Notes under the pieces: generated by a model
Database searches by the model: none
Told to the model about the DNA's origin: nothing
Seen by the model: only the letters and a program-made list of their open reading frames with translations
Origin: Ianthella basta
Taxonomy: Eukaryota; Porifera; Demospongiae; Verongiida; Ianthellidae
Length of the DNA stretch: 64,000 bases
NCBI GenBank assembly: GCA_964019415.1
Contig: OZ025873.1
Location: forward strand, 1,601,482 to 1,665,481
Direction: 5' to 3'
Made by a program: the position numbers and the translations under genes
In this document: positions 27,367 to 38,815 of the stretch, one piece after another
Numbering within the stretch: position 1 is the stretch's first letter
Layout of the letters: each line of letters begins with the position of its first letter

Positions 27367-27580
27367 TGATCACAAAACACTGCATGGCTGCATCATAGGG
27401 GGAACAATAGCATTGTCTCTGAACAATACAAATGAAACCTGCTGGCCTAGTCTACTGACTACTTCATTGTCCATGCATGAATATACATAATAATATTAAT
27501 TATAACACTACATGGCTGCATTATAGGATGCACTATAGCATTGTCTCTGAACAATACAAATGAAACCTGCTGACCTAGTC
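27367..27580. repeat. Shared upstream spacer block, locally duplicated
   Basis: The block aacactgcatggctgcat, then attgtctctgaacaatacaa and atgaaacctgctgac occurs twice in tandem here. Single or double copies lie near 12424, 13494, 16588, 23378, 34999, 41998, 42139, 50711, 54507, 54650, 58325 and 62124. It typically lies 300-1400 bp before an intact copy. It has no coding potential or TIR and could be a conserved distal promoter element or merely duplicated spacer. Confidence 0.6.
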
Positions 27581-27711
27581 TACTTGGAAAAAATGCATAC
27601 AATACCTGAAGAAATTAATAATAATAGCATAGGTAAGTACAGAAAAACATGCAGTCAGTTGAAGGGAAAGCACTGATCTCTACAGTGGTCAGTCAACTGT
27701 CATGCCAAGTC

Positions 27712-29412
27712 ATGGCATTTTCTTGTAAAGAATTCTTGTCCCTGATAGCTGTGGTGTTGCTCTTCACAGACCACACTAAAGGAAGCTGTGTTAACTCCTT
27801 TGCTGAATTTGAGAGAATTGCGATCTATGAAAATGAGACGAATCGGGAAGAAATACACAGGAGTTTCTATGGTGTAAATCAGCCCTTTCCACTGTCTGTG
27901 CAAGTGGTCTACCATGTCAACTTCAGCAATGGAACAGACACTATCATTTCAACTGACCCAAATTGTTCCCCTGGGAAAGAGATGTGGCTTTGGATACCTT
28001 CACCTATCTTCATCTTCTGTGAACCCACTAAGCTGAATGAATATGCTCTACGCACCATGAACTACTTCACCAAATGGACACCATCTAAGGCACACATTTA
28101 TGTGCCAGACATTTGTGACATTGGAAACACTAAATTCAACATCCTCAATGAAATGACGTCAAGGGTAAGCAGCTGTTAACCATGGTGTATTCTGCAATCT
28201 GAAAAACACTGGGCCAGGCTAAAATCACAAGTTCTTCATTTCTTTATACAGATGCAGACATATGGGTTGAACAAACACAGTGAGGAAGAACAGGGATATG
28301 TACTGAGAGGATGTGGGAAGCATGCAATCACAACACCATTAACAGCAACACAGCATGACAACAAGCGAGAGCTCGCAGTCTTTTCAGTGGCATTAAACAT
28401 AGTGTATGCTGCAGGCAGCTACTTCCAGACTGCCATGATCATGCTGGTGTCTGCACTGTTTCTTCACTTCAAGGGCAACAAAATCGCTCAACACACCTCA
28501 CAAACATCATATGATCATTACGGATTATTCTGGGGCTATGTTGCAACATCGATGGCAGGAAACATAGTCCTACTCACATACAGTTCAACACTGGCAAGGC
28601 AGGGCATTCTAAGTGGGGTGCTTAGCCTACAGTTAGCAGCCTATACATACGTAACACTGCTGGTAGTTGGATTTGTAGTTTCACTGCTAATTGCATTGCA
28701 TTTTGGACGTAAACTGCAGTTTTCCATTCCATCCATCTTTCTTTGGTGTCTTGTAATCCCATGCTGCAATCAGAAAAGGCTGGTGAAGAAAACAGTGCAG
28801 GTCTTGTCACTCTGGAGTGTCATATTCTTTCAGGCTACAGTGATGTTCTATGCAGACTTTGTATTCTGTGCATTTCTTGCTACATCAGATGCAGTGGTCT
28901 CAGCGCTCTTGCCACTGCTGTTTGCTGTCTTCTGTAGCATACACTTCTTTGCTATCCTATTCAAAAGCACTAAACCCAAAAGGAGTCCACAGCTGAAGTA
29001 TACAGTTCTGTCTATCCTGATTAATGGAGCTCAGACACTGGTGTTCACAATTGCATTCGCAGCAGCATTCTGCTTTGGTTTGGTGATTTGTGCTGCCGGT
29101 GGTTTAGTCAACTATCGTGTCCAAGACAACAGCCTCTCCCCCACCCTTTCCACATTAGTTACACCATTGGCATTAGCTGTGTTTGGATGGTCTCTACGCC
29201 AAGTTGGCTCCCAATGGCTCAAGCTCCACATGTCTCAACCTGCACAGGAAGCACTACGCGAGGAGCAGGGTCACAACCAGGAGCTATCCAGCAGCACTCA
29301 TGCAGTGAATGATGTGGAAAGTACCAATGAGCGTGCTATCCCAATTATCAGTTGGCTTCGACAGCGATATAGTTCCACCAAACAGGCCAAGTATGAACCA
29401 ATAGCTCCATAG
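27712..29412 (+). CDS. Array copy 7 (subfamily C), multi-pass membrane protein, 537 aa
   Basis: Exons 27712-28164 and 28252-29412; 87-nt intron gtaagc...ttatacag. The signal peptide is MAFSCKEFLSLIAVVLLFTD. An in-frame ATG at 27649 would add 21 polar residues before it; homology favours 27712. C-type features: VNSFAEFE, YENETNREE (an extra NET glycosylation site), PNCSPG, and FCEPTKLNEY with an extra cysteine. Exon 2 begins with ATG (MQTYGLNKHSEEEQ). Segment 1 is VALNIVYAAGSYFQT and the variable segment GILSGVLSLQLAAYTYVT. KRLVKKT replaces KRLMKKT. The tail ends KYEPIAP. Counterpart of copy 11. Confidence 0.87.
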
Positions 29413-29922
29413 TCTAGCTGCATGTGTTGTTATCCAGGTGATAGCAACAACTACTTTAGAGTGTGCATATCAAACCAGTCAGTTACTGTAGGGACTGGAT
29501 TGTAACATTATCAAACATTCAACATATGTATATACTGTGTAAATACCATCATGCATGTATTCGTTGTCTCAACAATGCAAATGAAACCTGTCACCTTGAA
29601 AACTGACTTTTTCAACATCAATGTACCTACGCATTGCCATATTAGGACTGTAAGTTACTCAATACATGACACTGCAACACTGTGTACATCCATATGACAT
29701 GCATGGGCATGCATCTACTGACTGTGTTGTTTATCACAAGCGAACTCTGTTTGTGAATCACAGTTTCAAGATAGCTGTGTATCACAAGGTCTTCGTTTTC
29801 ACTGACTGACATTGTTTATAACACTAGCTCATTATTTTCTTCACAGGTGCTACAAGGTGAACCATTATGACTCTACAGCAGTAGGCTATAGCTCTATAGT
29901 GGTGGGCCAGCTACTGACAGCC
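29413..29922. other. Spacer between copies 7 and 8
   Basis: No gene and no relic. The post-stop block (tactttagagtgtgcatatc) is followed by spacer shared with 34187-34500, then the cacagtttcaagatagctgt block and the subfamily B leader. It is duplicated at 44042-44551. Confidence 0.6.
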
Positions 29923-31620
29923 ATGATGTGTTCTTGTAGAAAATTCTTGCCTCTAGCAGCTGTGATGATGATTGTCACAGCCAGTGCTAAAGGAGGCTGT
30001 GTCAGTTCCTTTGCTGAATTTGAGAGAATCGTGATTCATGGAAATGAAGAAAATCGGGAAGAAGTACACAGGAGTTTCTATGGTGTAAATCAGCCCTTTC
30101 CACTATCTGTGCAAGTGGTCTACCATGTCAACTCCAGCAATGGAACAGACACCATCATTTCAACTGACCCAAATTGTCCCCCTGGGAAGGAGATGTGGCT
30201 CTGGGTACCTTCACCTGTCTTCATCATCTTCCTTGATCCCACTAAGTTGAATGAATATGCTCTACGCACAATGAACTATTTCACCAAATGGACACCGCCT
30301 AAAGCACAAATTTATGTACCAGAAATTTGTGACAGTGGAAACACTCAATTCAACTTCCTCAATGAAATGACATCAAGGGTAAGCAGCTTTTAACATGGTA
30401 CATTTGCACAGTTATCTGTAAATGCAGCAATTAAAAATGTGATTTCTTCATTATTTCTATAGATTCAGGCACATGGATCAAACAAGCACAATGGTGAAGA
30501 ACAGGGATATGTAGCAAGAGGATGTGGGGAGGATGCAGCAACAACATTATTGACACCAACAAAACGAAACAACAGAACAAATCTCGCAGATGCCTCAGTG
30601 GTGTTAATTGGAGTGTACATCATAGGCGTTTACTTCCAGACTGCCATGGTCATGCTGGTGTCTGCATTGTTCCTTCACTTCAAGGGCAGCAAAATTGCTC
30701 AACACACATCACAAACATCATATGATCATTATGGATTATTCTGGGGCTATGTTGTAACTTCACTAGCAGGTAACATAGTCCTACTCACATACGGCTCAAC
30801 ACTGGCAAGACAAGGCATTTCAAGCGAGGTGTTTAACCTACAGTTAACATCTTATGCACACGTGGTTCTGATGGTAGGAGGATTAGAAGTTTCACTGCTA
30901 ATTGCATTGCATTTTGGACATAAACTGCAGTTTTCCATTCCATCCATCTTCCTTTGGTGTCTTGTAATCCCATGCTGCAACCAGAAGAGGTTGATGAAGA
31001 AAACAGTGCAAGTCCTGTCACTCTGGAGTGTTCTTTACTTTCAGGCTGCGGTGATGGGCTATGCAGACTTCATATTCTTTGCTGTTCTTGCTACACCACA
31101 TGCAGTCATTTCTGCACTCTTGCTGCTGCTGTTTGCTGCCTTCTGCAGCATACACCTCTTTGCTATCCTATTCAAAAGCACTAAACTCAGGAGTCCACAG
31201 CTGAAGTATACAGTTCTGTCTATCCTGATCAATGTAGCTCAGACACTGGTGTTCACAATTGCGTTTGCAGCAGCATTCTGCTTTGGTGTGGTCATTTGCG
31301 TTGCTGGTGGTTTAGTCAACTATCGTGTCCAAGGCAGCAGCCTCTACCCCACTCTTTCCACACTAGTTACACCACTGGCTTTAGCTGTGTTTGGATGGTC
31401 TCTACGCCAAATTAGCTCCCAGTGGCTCAGGCTCCACATGTCTCAACCTGCACATGAAGCACCACCCGAGGAGCAGGGTCACAACCAGGAGCTATCCAGC
31501 AGTACTCATGCAGTGAATGATGTGGAAAGTACCAATGAGCGTGCTATCCCAATTATCAGTTGGCTACGACAGCGGATTACAGCCAACAAACATGCCCAAT
31601 ATGAACCAATATATAGCTAA
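29923..31620 (+). CDS. Array copy 8 (subfamily B), multi-pass membrane protein, 537 aa
   Basis: Exons 29923-30378 and 30463-31620 with an 84-nt intron. Upstream frame is open to 29812 but the homologous double ATG follows gccagctactgacagcc. The signal peptide is MMCSCRKFLPLAAVMMIV, with an extra cysteine. IFLDPTKLNEY replaces the usual LEPTK. Compared with copy 12 (its duplicate) the encoded exon-1 protein is the same, while exon 2 differs at GLEVSLL (GLAVSLL in 12) and in a cluster at the 3' end (QISSQWLRLH against QVGSQWLKLH). One codon is missing in KSTKLRSPQ compared with KLRRSPQ elsewhere. The tail ends YEPIYS. Confidence 0.87.
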
Positions 31621-31771
31621 TTAAGCTCCATAGGCTAATTAAGCTCCTATATAGCTTGTTGTTGTCAAAGCAATAGCAGCAACCTCTGTACATAGAGTGT
31701 GCATATGAATACCAGTTACTTATTATGTGGAGGCTGAAATAATATCAAATATCAAATATCAAGTATTACTA

Positions 31772-31944
31772 CAGTGGAACCTGTCTGAGACAACCACCCA
31801 TGGGTCAACTGACCTTTATTGAGAGGTGGCTGCTCTGCAGAGGTAGATTGCTATGTTCAGTGCTATTTGGGGCCAGTGAGTCTGGCTGTTTTAGAGAGGT
31901 GGCTGCCTAACCCAGTGACCATCTTAGACAGGTTTGTTCCACTC
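31772..31944 (+). mobile_element. MITE at the left border of the copies 9-12 block
   Basis: This is the best-preserved copy. It starts CAGTGGAACCTGTCTGAGA, and its right end reads tcttagacaggtttgttccactc, an inverted match apart from a short insert. TA flanks it on each side. It is 173 bp with no coding capacity, consistent with a Tc1/mariner/pogo-type MITE. Confidence 0.78.
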
Positions 31945-32431
31945 TAAGTCAATATGCATAGCTAGTAACCATGAAAAAAATTGTACAATCATATCATATT
32001 GCATATATTCATTATCTCTGAACAATACAAATGACACCTGTGACCTGTACATAGTAATGATCATTTAACACTATCAGTGTACCTATAGATATTGCCACAT
32101 TTGGACTGTTACTCAACACACAACACGGCAACACTGTGCGCATGTGATGTGGGCATTCACCAACTGGTTGTGTTGTTTGTCACAAGTGAACACTGATTGC
32201 ACATGGCAATCACAGTTGGAAGATGGTTGAGGTACATCAACACCATCTTCATTTTACTGACTATAGCTGAGTTGTTGGCACTAATCCTCACTGTACATGG
32301 CATATCTCGGCTTCAGGATGCTCGAGTCCACTGACTGACAATACTGGTGCTGGGATACAAATAGTATCACTATAGAAAATGGGTGATTTTAGAGAGTACA
32401 CTAGTACACAACAGTAACAACAGGTCCACCT

Positions 32432-32471
32432 TATAAAGTCTACAGTAGTAGGCCAGATAGTGACAGTCACA
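32432..32471 (+). promoter_or_regulatory. TATA-like box and conserved leader of copy 9
   Basis: TATAAA at 32432-32437 is 40 bp before the ATG, with the same leader as copies 5 and 13. Two substitutions separate it from copy 5 between box and ATG or just upstream (ggtccacc for ggtgcacc, and gtgacagtc for gtggcagtc). Confidence 0.5.
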
Positions 32472-34186
32472 ATGTTCTCTTGTAGCAAACTGTTCTATCT
32501 GGCAGCTGTTGTGGTGGTGTTTGTACCCAACACTGAAGGAAGCTGTGTTAGTTCCTTTGCTGAATTTGAGCGAATTGCGATTTGGGAGAATGAGGCAAAC
32601 CAAGAAGAAATACACAGGAGTTTCTATGGTGTAAACCAGCGCTTTCCACTGTCTGTGCAAGTGATCTACCATGTCAACTCCAGCAATGGAACAGACACCA
32701 TCATTTCAACTGACCCAAATTGTCCCCCTGGGAAAGAGATGTGGCTCTGGATACCTTCACCTATCTTCATCTTCTCCGAGCCCACAAAACTGAATGAGTT
32801 CGCTCTACGCACTATGAACTACTTCGCTAAATGGAATCCCCAAAAAGCCAATATTTATGTACCAGAAATTTGTGACAGTGGAAACACTCAATTCAACATC
32901 CTCAATGAAATGACATCAAGGGTAAGCAGCTGTTAACCATGGTACATTCTGCCAGAATTGTTCAGCTACCTAAGAATACAGTGGCTACAACATACGTTCT
33001 TCATAATTTCTTTATACAGATACATGAACACGGATTTAGCAAACACAGTGGAGAATTTGAAGAGCAGGGCTATGTACTGAGAGGATGTGGGGAGGATGCA
33101 ATAACAACTCACTTAACACCAACACAGCGAGACAATAAAAGAGAGATTGCAGGCTTCTCAGTGGCATTACTTGGTGTGTACGGTGTAGGCACTTACTTCC
33201 AGACTGCCATGGTCATGCTGGTGTCTGCATTGTTTCTGCACGTTAAGGGCAACGAAATCACTAAGCAAAAGTCACAAACGTCATATGATCATTACAGATT
33301 ATTCTGGGGCTATGTTGTAACATCAGTAGCAGGGAACATAGCCCTACTTACATACGGCTCAACACTGGCAAGACCATACTTTGAAAGTGGAGTGCTTGAG
33401 CTACAGCTAAAAGCTTGTGCACATATGGGACTGGTAGTAGGTGGATTGGTAGTTTCACTGCTAATTGCATTGCATTTCGGACGTAAATTGCAGTTTTCCA
33501 TTCCATCCATCTTCCTTTGGTGTCTTGTGATTCCATGCTGCAATCAGAAAAGGCTGATGAAGAAAACAGTGCAGGTCTTGTCACTCTGGAGTGTTCTTTA
33601 CTTTCAGGGAGCAGTGATGGGTTATGGAGACTTCGTATTCTTTGCTCTTCTTGCTACGCCAGACGCAGTCATTTCTGCTCTCTTGGTGCTACTGTTTGCT
33701 GTCTTCTGTAGCATACACTTCTTTGCTATCCTATTCAAAAGCACTGAACTCAGAAGGAGTCCACAGCTGAAGTATACAGTTCTGTCTATCCTGATTAATG
33801 TAACTCAGACACTGGTGTTCACAATTGCGTTCGCAGCAGCATTCTGCTTTGGTGTGGTCATTTGTGCTGCCGGTGGTTTAGTCAACTATCGTGTCCAAGA
33901 CAACAGCATCTACCCCATACTTTCCACATTAGTTACACCACTGGCACTTGCTGCATTTGGATGGTCTCTACGCCAAGTTGGCTCCCAATGGCTCAAGCTC
34001 CACATGTCTCAACCTGCACATGAAGCACCACACGAGGAGCAGGGTCACAACCAGGAGCTATCCAGCAGTACTCATGCAGTGAATGATGTGGAAAGTACCA
34101 ATGAGCGTGCTATCCCAATTATCAGTTGGCTTCGACAGCGATATAGTGCCACCAAACAGGCCCAGTATGAACCAATAGCTCCATAG
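32472..34186 (+). CDS. Array copy 9 (subfamily A), multi-pass membrane protein, 538 aa
   Basis: Exons 32472-32921 and 33020-34186 with a 98-nt intron. It is the duplicate of copy 5. Differences include AIWENEANQ (K in copy 5), IHEHGFSKH (A in copy 5), HVKGNEITK, YDHYRLFW (normally HYGLFW, a charged residue at the edge of segment 2), VLYFQGAV, LLFAVFCS and ILINVTQT. The tail reverts to the common SSSTHAVNDVES and WLRQRYS and ends YEPIAP. All four ectodomain cysteines and NSSNGT are present. Confidence 0.88.
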
Positions 34187-34767
34187 TCTAGCTACATGTG
34201 TGCGATAGCAACAACTACTTTAGAGTGTGCATATCAAACCAGTCAGTTACTGTAGGGACTGGATTGTAACTATATCAAATATTCAGCATATATAATATAC
34301 GTATACAGTGTAAATACCATCATGCATGTATTCGTTGTCTCAACAATGCAAATGAAACCTGCCACCTTGAAAACTGACTTTTCACCATCAATGTACCTAC
34401 GCATTGCCATATTAGGACTGTTACTCAATACATGACACTGCAACACTGTGTACATACATGTGATGCGCATGCATGGGCATGCACCTACTGACTGTGTTGT
34501 TTATCACAAGTGAACACTGATTGCACATGGCAATCACAGGGTGCAAGGTGGTTGTGTACAATCAACACCATCTTCATTTTCATTGACTAAAACCTGTAAC
34601 GTTGCTGCTTGGCATCTTCACTGTACATGGCATATCTCAGCTTCAAGATGCTCGAGTCCACTTTCACTGACTGACAATACTGGTGCTGGGATACAAAGAG
34701 TATCACTATAGAAAGTGGATGATTTTAGAGAGTACACTAGTACACAACAGTAACAACAGGTGCACCT

Positions 34768-34942
34768 TATAAAGTCTACAGTAGTAGGCCAGATAGTGAC
34801 AGTCACAATGTTCTTTCCCCTGTCTGCGCAAGTGGTCTACCATGTCAAATCCAGTAATTCAATGCACATCAAGATCTCAACTGACCCAAATTACGTATAC
34901 CCCATAGAAAGAGATGTGCACACACCTGGCAGTATACACTAG
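34768..34942 (+). pseudogene. Exon-1 relic R6 with promoter, start codon and short open frame
   Basis: TATAAA at 34768-34773 stands 40 bp before an ATG at 34808, exactly as in intact subfamily A genes. A deletion then fuses the start codon to the middle of the ectodomain (MFFPLSAQVVYHVKSSN). A 44-codon frame stays open to 34942, unlike R2 and R4 which have a stop at the ISTDPN end. It lacks a signal peptide, so the product would not be secreted by the usual route. Confidence 0.7.
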
Positions 34943-35390
34943 TTACAAATGATGTGATGTGTAAAATGCACCTATTAGATATACTGTAACAGTTGAAATG
35001 ATCACAAACGACTGCATGCATGATAACATTTCAAGTGAAACCTGCTGACATCCATGGAGTACTGATTACGTCATAACCACTGTACCTACGTCTTTTCATT
35101 CAAGGACTGTTACTCAATATGTGACAACTGCAACACTGTGTCCATATGATACAGGTGTGCACCTACTGGCTGTGCTGTTTATCAAAAGTTGACACAGTTT
35201 GTGAATCACAATTTCAAGATAGTTGTGTACAACAACACCTTCATTTTCACTGACTAACAATGTTTGTAAATGGACACAAGCTGCAGAATGTGGATGATAT
35301 CAGAAAGCAGCAAAACACATAATTATTATATACAGCAATAACAAGGTGCACCATTACGACTCTACAGCAGTAGGCCAGCTACCGACAGTC

Positions 35391-37097
35391 ATGATGTTTT
35401 CTTGTAAAGAATTCTTGCCTCTAGCAGCTGTGATGATGATTGTCACAGCCAGTGCTAAAGGAGGCTGTGTCAGTTCCTTTGCTGAATTTGAGAGAATCAT
35501 GATTCATGGAAATGATTCAGAAGAAAATCGGGAAGAAATACACAGGAGTTTCTATGGTGTAAACCAGCCCTTTCCACTGTCTGTGCAAGTGGTCTACCAT
35601 GTCAACTCCAGCAATGGAACAGACACCATCATTTCAACTGACCCAAATTGTCCCCCTGGGAAGGAGATGTGGCTCTGGGTACCTTCACCTGTCTTCATCA
35701 TCTTCCTTGAGCCCACTAAGTTGAATGAGTATGCTCTACGCACAATGAACTATTTCACCAAATGGACACCGCCTAAGGCACAAATTTATGTACCAGAAAT
35801 TTGTGACAGTGGAAACACTCAATTTAACATCCTTGATGAAATGACATCAAGGGTAAGCAGCTGTTAACATGGTACATTTGCACAGTTATCTGTAAATGCA
35901 GCAATTAAAAATGTGATTTCTTCATTATTTCTATAGATTCAGGCACATGGATCAAACAAGCACAATGGTGAACAACAGGGATATGTAGCGAGAGGATGTG
36001 GGGAGGATGCAGCCACAACACTATTGACACCAACAAAACGAAACAACAGAACGGATCTCGCAGATGCCTCATTGGTGTTAATTGGAGTGTACATCATAGG
36101 TGTTTACTTCCAGACTGCCATGGTCATGCTGGTGTTTGCGTTGTTCCTTCACTTCAAGGGCAATAAACTTGTTCAACACACATCACAAACGTCATATGAT
36201 CACTATGGATTATTCTGGGGCTATGTTGTAACTTCACTAGTAGGGAATGTTATCCTAGTCGCGTACACCTCAACACTGGCAAGACAAGGCATTTCAAGTG
36301 AGGAGTTTAATCTACAGCTAACATCTTACGCACACGTGGTTCTGATGGTAGGAGGATTAGCAGTTTCACTGCTAATTGCATTGCATTTTGGACGTAAACT
36401 GCAGTTTTCCATTCCATCCATCTTCCTTTGGTGTCTTGTAATTCCGTGCTGCAACCAGAAAAGGCTGATGAAGAAAACAGTGCAGGTCCTGTCACTCTGG
36501 AGTGTTATTTACTTTCAGGCTATGGTGATGGGCTATGCAGACTTCATATTCTTTGCTGTTCTTGCTACGCCACATGCAGTCATTTCTGCACTCTTGCTGC
36601 TGCTGTTTGCCGCCTTCTGTAGCATACACCTCTTTGCTATTCTATTCAAAAGCACTAAACTCAGAAGGAGTCCACAGCTGAAGTATACAGTTCTGTCTAT
36701 CCTGATTAATGGAGCTCAGACACTGGTGTTCACAATTGCATTCGCAGCAGCATTCTGCTTTGGTTTGGTCATTTGTGTTGCTGGTGGTTTAGTCAACTAT
36801 CGTGTCCAAGACAACAGCATCTACCCCACTCTTTCCACATTAGTTACACCACTGGCACTTGCTGCATTTGGATGGATTTTACGCCAGATTAGCTCCCAGT
36901 GGCTCAAGCTCCACATGTCTCAACCTGCACATGAAGCACCACACGAGGAGCAGGGTCACAACCAGGAGCTATCCAGCAGTACTCATGCAGTGAATGATGT
37001 GGAAAGTACCAGTGAGCGTGCTATCCCAATTGTCAGTTGGCTACGACAGCGAATTACAGCCAACAAACAGACCCAGTATGAACCAATAGCTAATTAA
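35391..37097 (+). CDS. Array copy 10 (subfamily B), multi-pass membrane protein, 540 aa
   Basis: Exons 35391-35852 and 35937-37097 with an 84-nt intron. It is the duplicate of copy 6. Exon 1 differs by EENREE for EENWEE and VNQPFPL for VNQRFPL. Exon 2 has HNGEQQG rather than the cysteine-bearing HNCEQQG, NKLVQHT, and ILINGAQT. A cluster of differences marks the tail: HEEQGHN, ESTSERAIPIVSW and QTQYEPIAN. AATAAA at 37359-37364 may be its polyadenylation signal. Confidence 0.88.
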
Positions 37098-37757
37098 GTT
37101 CCATAGGCTATAGCTTTGTTGTTGTCAAAGCAGTAACAACAACTGCTGTAGAGTGTACATTAACCAGTCAGTTATACTGTAGGGGTGTGACATTTGATTC
37201 TTACTATATAACCACAGCATATACTATACTGTAATGTATTCATCAAATATTATGTGTACATCTTGTGATCAAATCTTCATTGAGCCGGAGCCACACAATA
37301 TGCATTTTAATTGATATGATATTACTGTGATGTGTGCATACACACACACTTGGCATGCAAATAAACAAAACATGGCACACTGATTGGATGTGACACATGT
37401 GCACAAGGTATAGAAAACAGCCAACAGGACATTGCAACCACCTCATGAAACATATACAGGTTCCACCAGTGGAACAGTGGCTTGGTTGAGATTATCACAG
37501 CATAGTCACTAACTTCGACCTTTTCATGACCAGGGTTCCATCCACTTCTCAATACAGCAATTCCATTAGTAATGCGTTCATGACAGTATATTTAACCTGT
37601 GTAAACTAGGGCATATATATTTATGCCATGAGCCACACACACTGCTAAAGCAGAAGGCTTCTACAGTGTATATATATGCACATGGTTTTCTGACTTAATT
37701 GTGCAGCATGTTGTATACCCTTCATCATACAGTATATACATACGTACATTATTCAGA
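37098..37757. other. Array spacer between copy 10 and Helitron C
   Basis: No gene. It is a close duplicate of 25477-26136, with small indels in the CA-rich run and the sequence attattcaga at the Helitron border. Confidence 0.6.
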
Positions 37758-38208
37758 CTAGCAGGAAAGCCCACCAAAGGTGGGCTTTCCTGCTCCGGAG
37801 CCTGTCTGCCAACGCCAGCATGTTGTGTGATGGTGTGTTGATGTCAGCTGGGCAGTATGCTGGTATCTGCAACATTATGTGTGCATGGCGTGTGAGTATG
37901 CAGGGGGAGCATTAAGCAGATTGTACCATTATATAGCATGGAGTGCCAGCATGTGGAGCACATGCCAGTGTACATAGTAAGGGACAATGCTATGCCTGCA
38001 ATATAGTGTATGTAATTAATGGTATCATGTTCAGCATACTGGCTAAAGGCATGCATGTGCATGGTGTAATTCTTTAAATTAGTCACATTGGCATGCACCG
38101 ACGCCAACAGAATGTGACGCCACATTCTTGTGACCGAATATAATACTGTACGTTGTCAAGGGTAACAAGCAAACATAAAAATCCGAGATTCGGCGCATTA
38201 TAGTAAGA
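37758..38208 (-). mobile_element. Non-autonomous Helitron, copy C (451 bp)
   Basis: It occupies the same host site as copy B and has the same ends. The hairpin beside the CTAG terminus has perfect 16-bp arms AGCAGGAAAGCCCACC / GGTGGGCTTTCCTGCT with an AAA loop. Compared with copy B the arms differ at paired positions (GGGAAG/CTTCCC against GGAAAG/CTTTCC), so pairing has been maintained. About 20 bp next to the hairpin are missing relative to B. Confidence 0.85.
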
Positions 38209-38559
38209 TTACTCAATGAAGGGCACTACCTCATCACATGCCCATGAACACTGGAGTCTGAGTCATGAGATGTTGTCTTCTGCTGATGAATGGCAATATG
38301 TGGATGCAACATGCAACGTACATAGGGGGTACACACCTACTGGCTGTGCTGTTGGCCATGAATACAACACTGCTTTATTGTACATATCACACTTTCAGAT
38401 TGACTGAATATGACATCAAATTCACCTTCATTGCATGACTAATTGGTGTCTGAATAGACATACATGCAATATAGAAAGTGGATTTCATACAGAGAGCAAA
38501 GTATAGGTAGCGACAACAACAGGCACTCCGTTATATCATAATAGGCCGACTGTTAACAG

Positions 38560-38744
38560 TCATTATACTATCTTGCAACAAATCCTTGTCACTTTTAGCT
38601 GTTCTGTTGCTGTTCACAGCCAACACGTGCACTGTAGGAAGCCACAAATTCGTTTGCTGTGCTAATTATGATCTATGGAATGGAAATGAGAATTATGATT
38701 CACTGAAAAGTAAGTGTATACACTGAAATTTCTATGATGTAAAC
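38560..38744 (+). pseudogene. Exon-1 relic R7, left part
   Basis: This is the duplicate of R5: leader ggccgactgttaacagtcat, decayed signal peptide, then gccacaaattcgtttgctg and a scrambled ectodomain up to tttctatgatgtaaac, where the retrotransposon begins. The right part resumes at 41764. Confidence 0.8.
38734..38744 (+). repeat. 11-bp target-site duplication, left copy
   Basis: atgatgtaaac here is repeated at 41764-41774 on the other side of the RTE element. The paralogous relic R5 has a single equivalent (ataatgtaaat) at 27135-27145. Confidence 0.8.
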
Positions 38745-38756
38745 AGATACGTGTGA

Positions 38757-38768
38757 CAAAATGGCGGC
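38757..38768 (+). promoter_or_regulatory. YY1-like motif at the RTE 5' end
   Basis: caaaatggcggc lies at +13 to +24 of the element and contains AAAATGGCGGC, the YY1 core consensus. In human L1 a YY1 site at almost this position directs initiation at the element's first base. An equivalent internal-promoter role here is inference. The ATG inside it opens only an 8-codon frame. Confidence 0.4.
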
Positions 38769-38815
38769 GGCAAGCTGCGCTAGGTGAATCGTCGAAGGAC
38801 AGCCTGCCAGCAGAG

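Larger units (their letters stand above)
20303..31769 (+). repeat. Segmental duplication, first block (copies 5-8)
   Basis: This 11.5-kb block contains copies 5, 6, 7 and 8, relics R4 and R5 and Helitron B. It matches 31945-46400 (copies 9-12) in gene order and almost base for base, apart from the RTE insertion in the second block and a replaced stretch around 22680-23150. Each block follows a MITE copy, and a third block begins after the MITE at 46401-46573. Confidence 0.85.

Noticed and set aside
38761..38787. ATG inside the RTE 5' motif as the element's start codon
   Set aside because: It opens only eight codons before TGA; the endonuclease frame has its first ATG at 38816.
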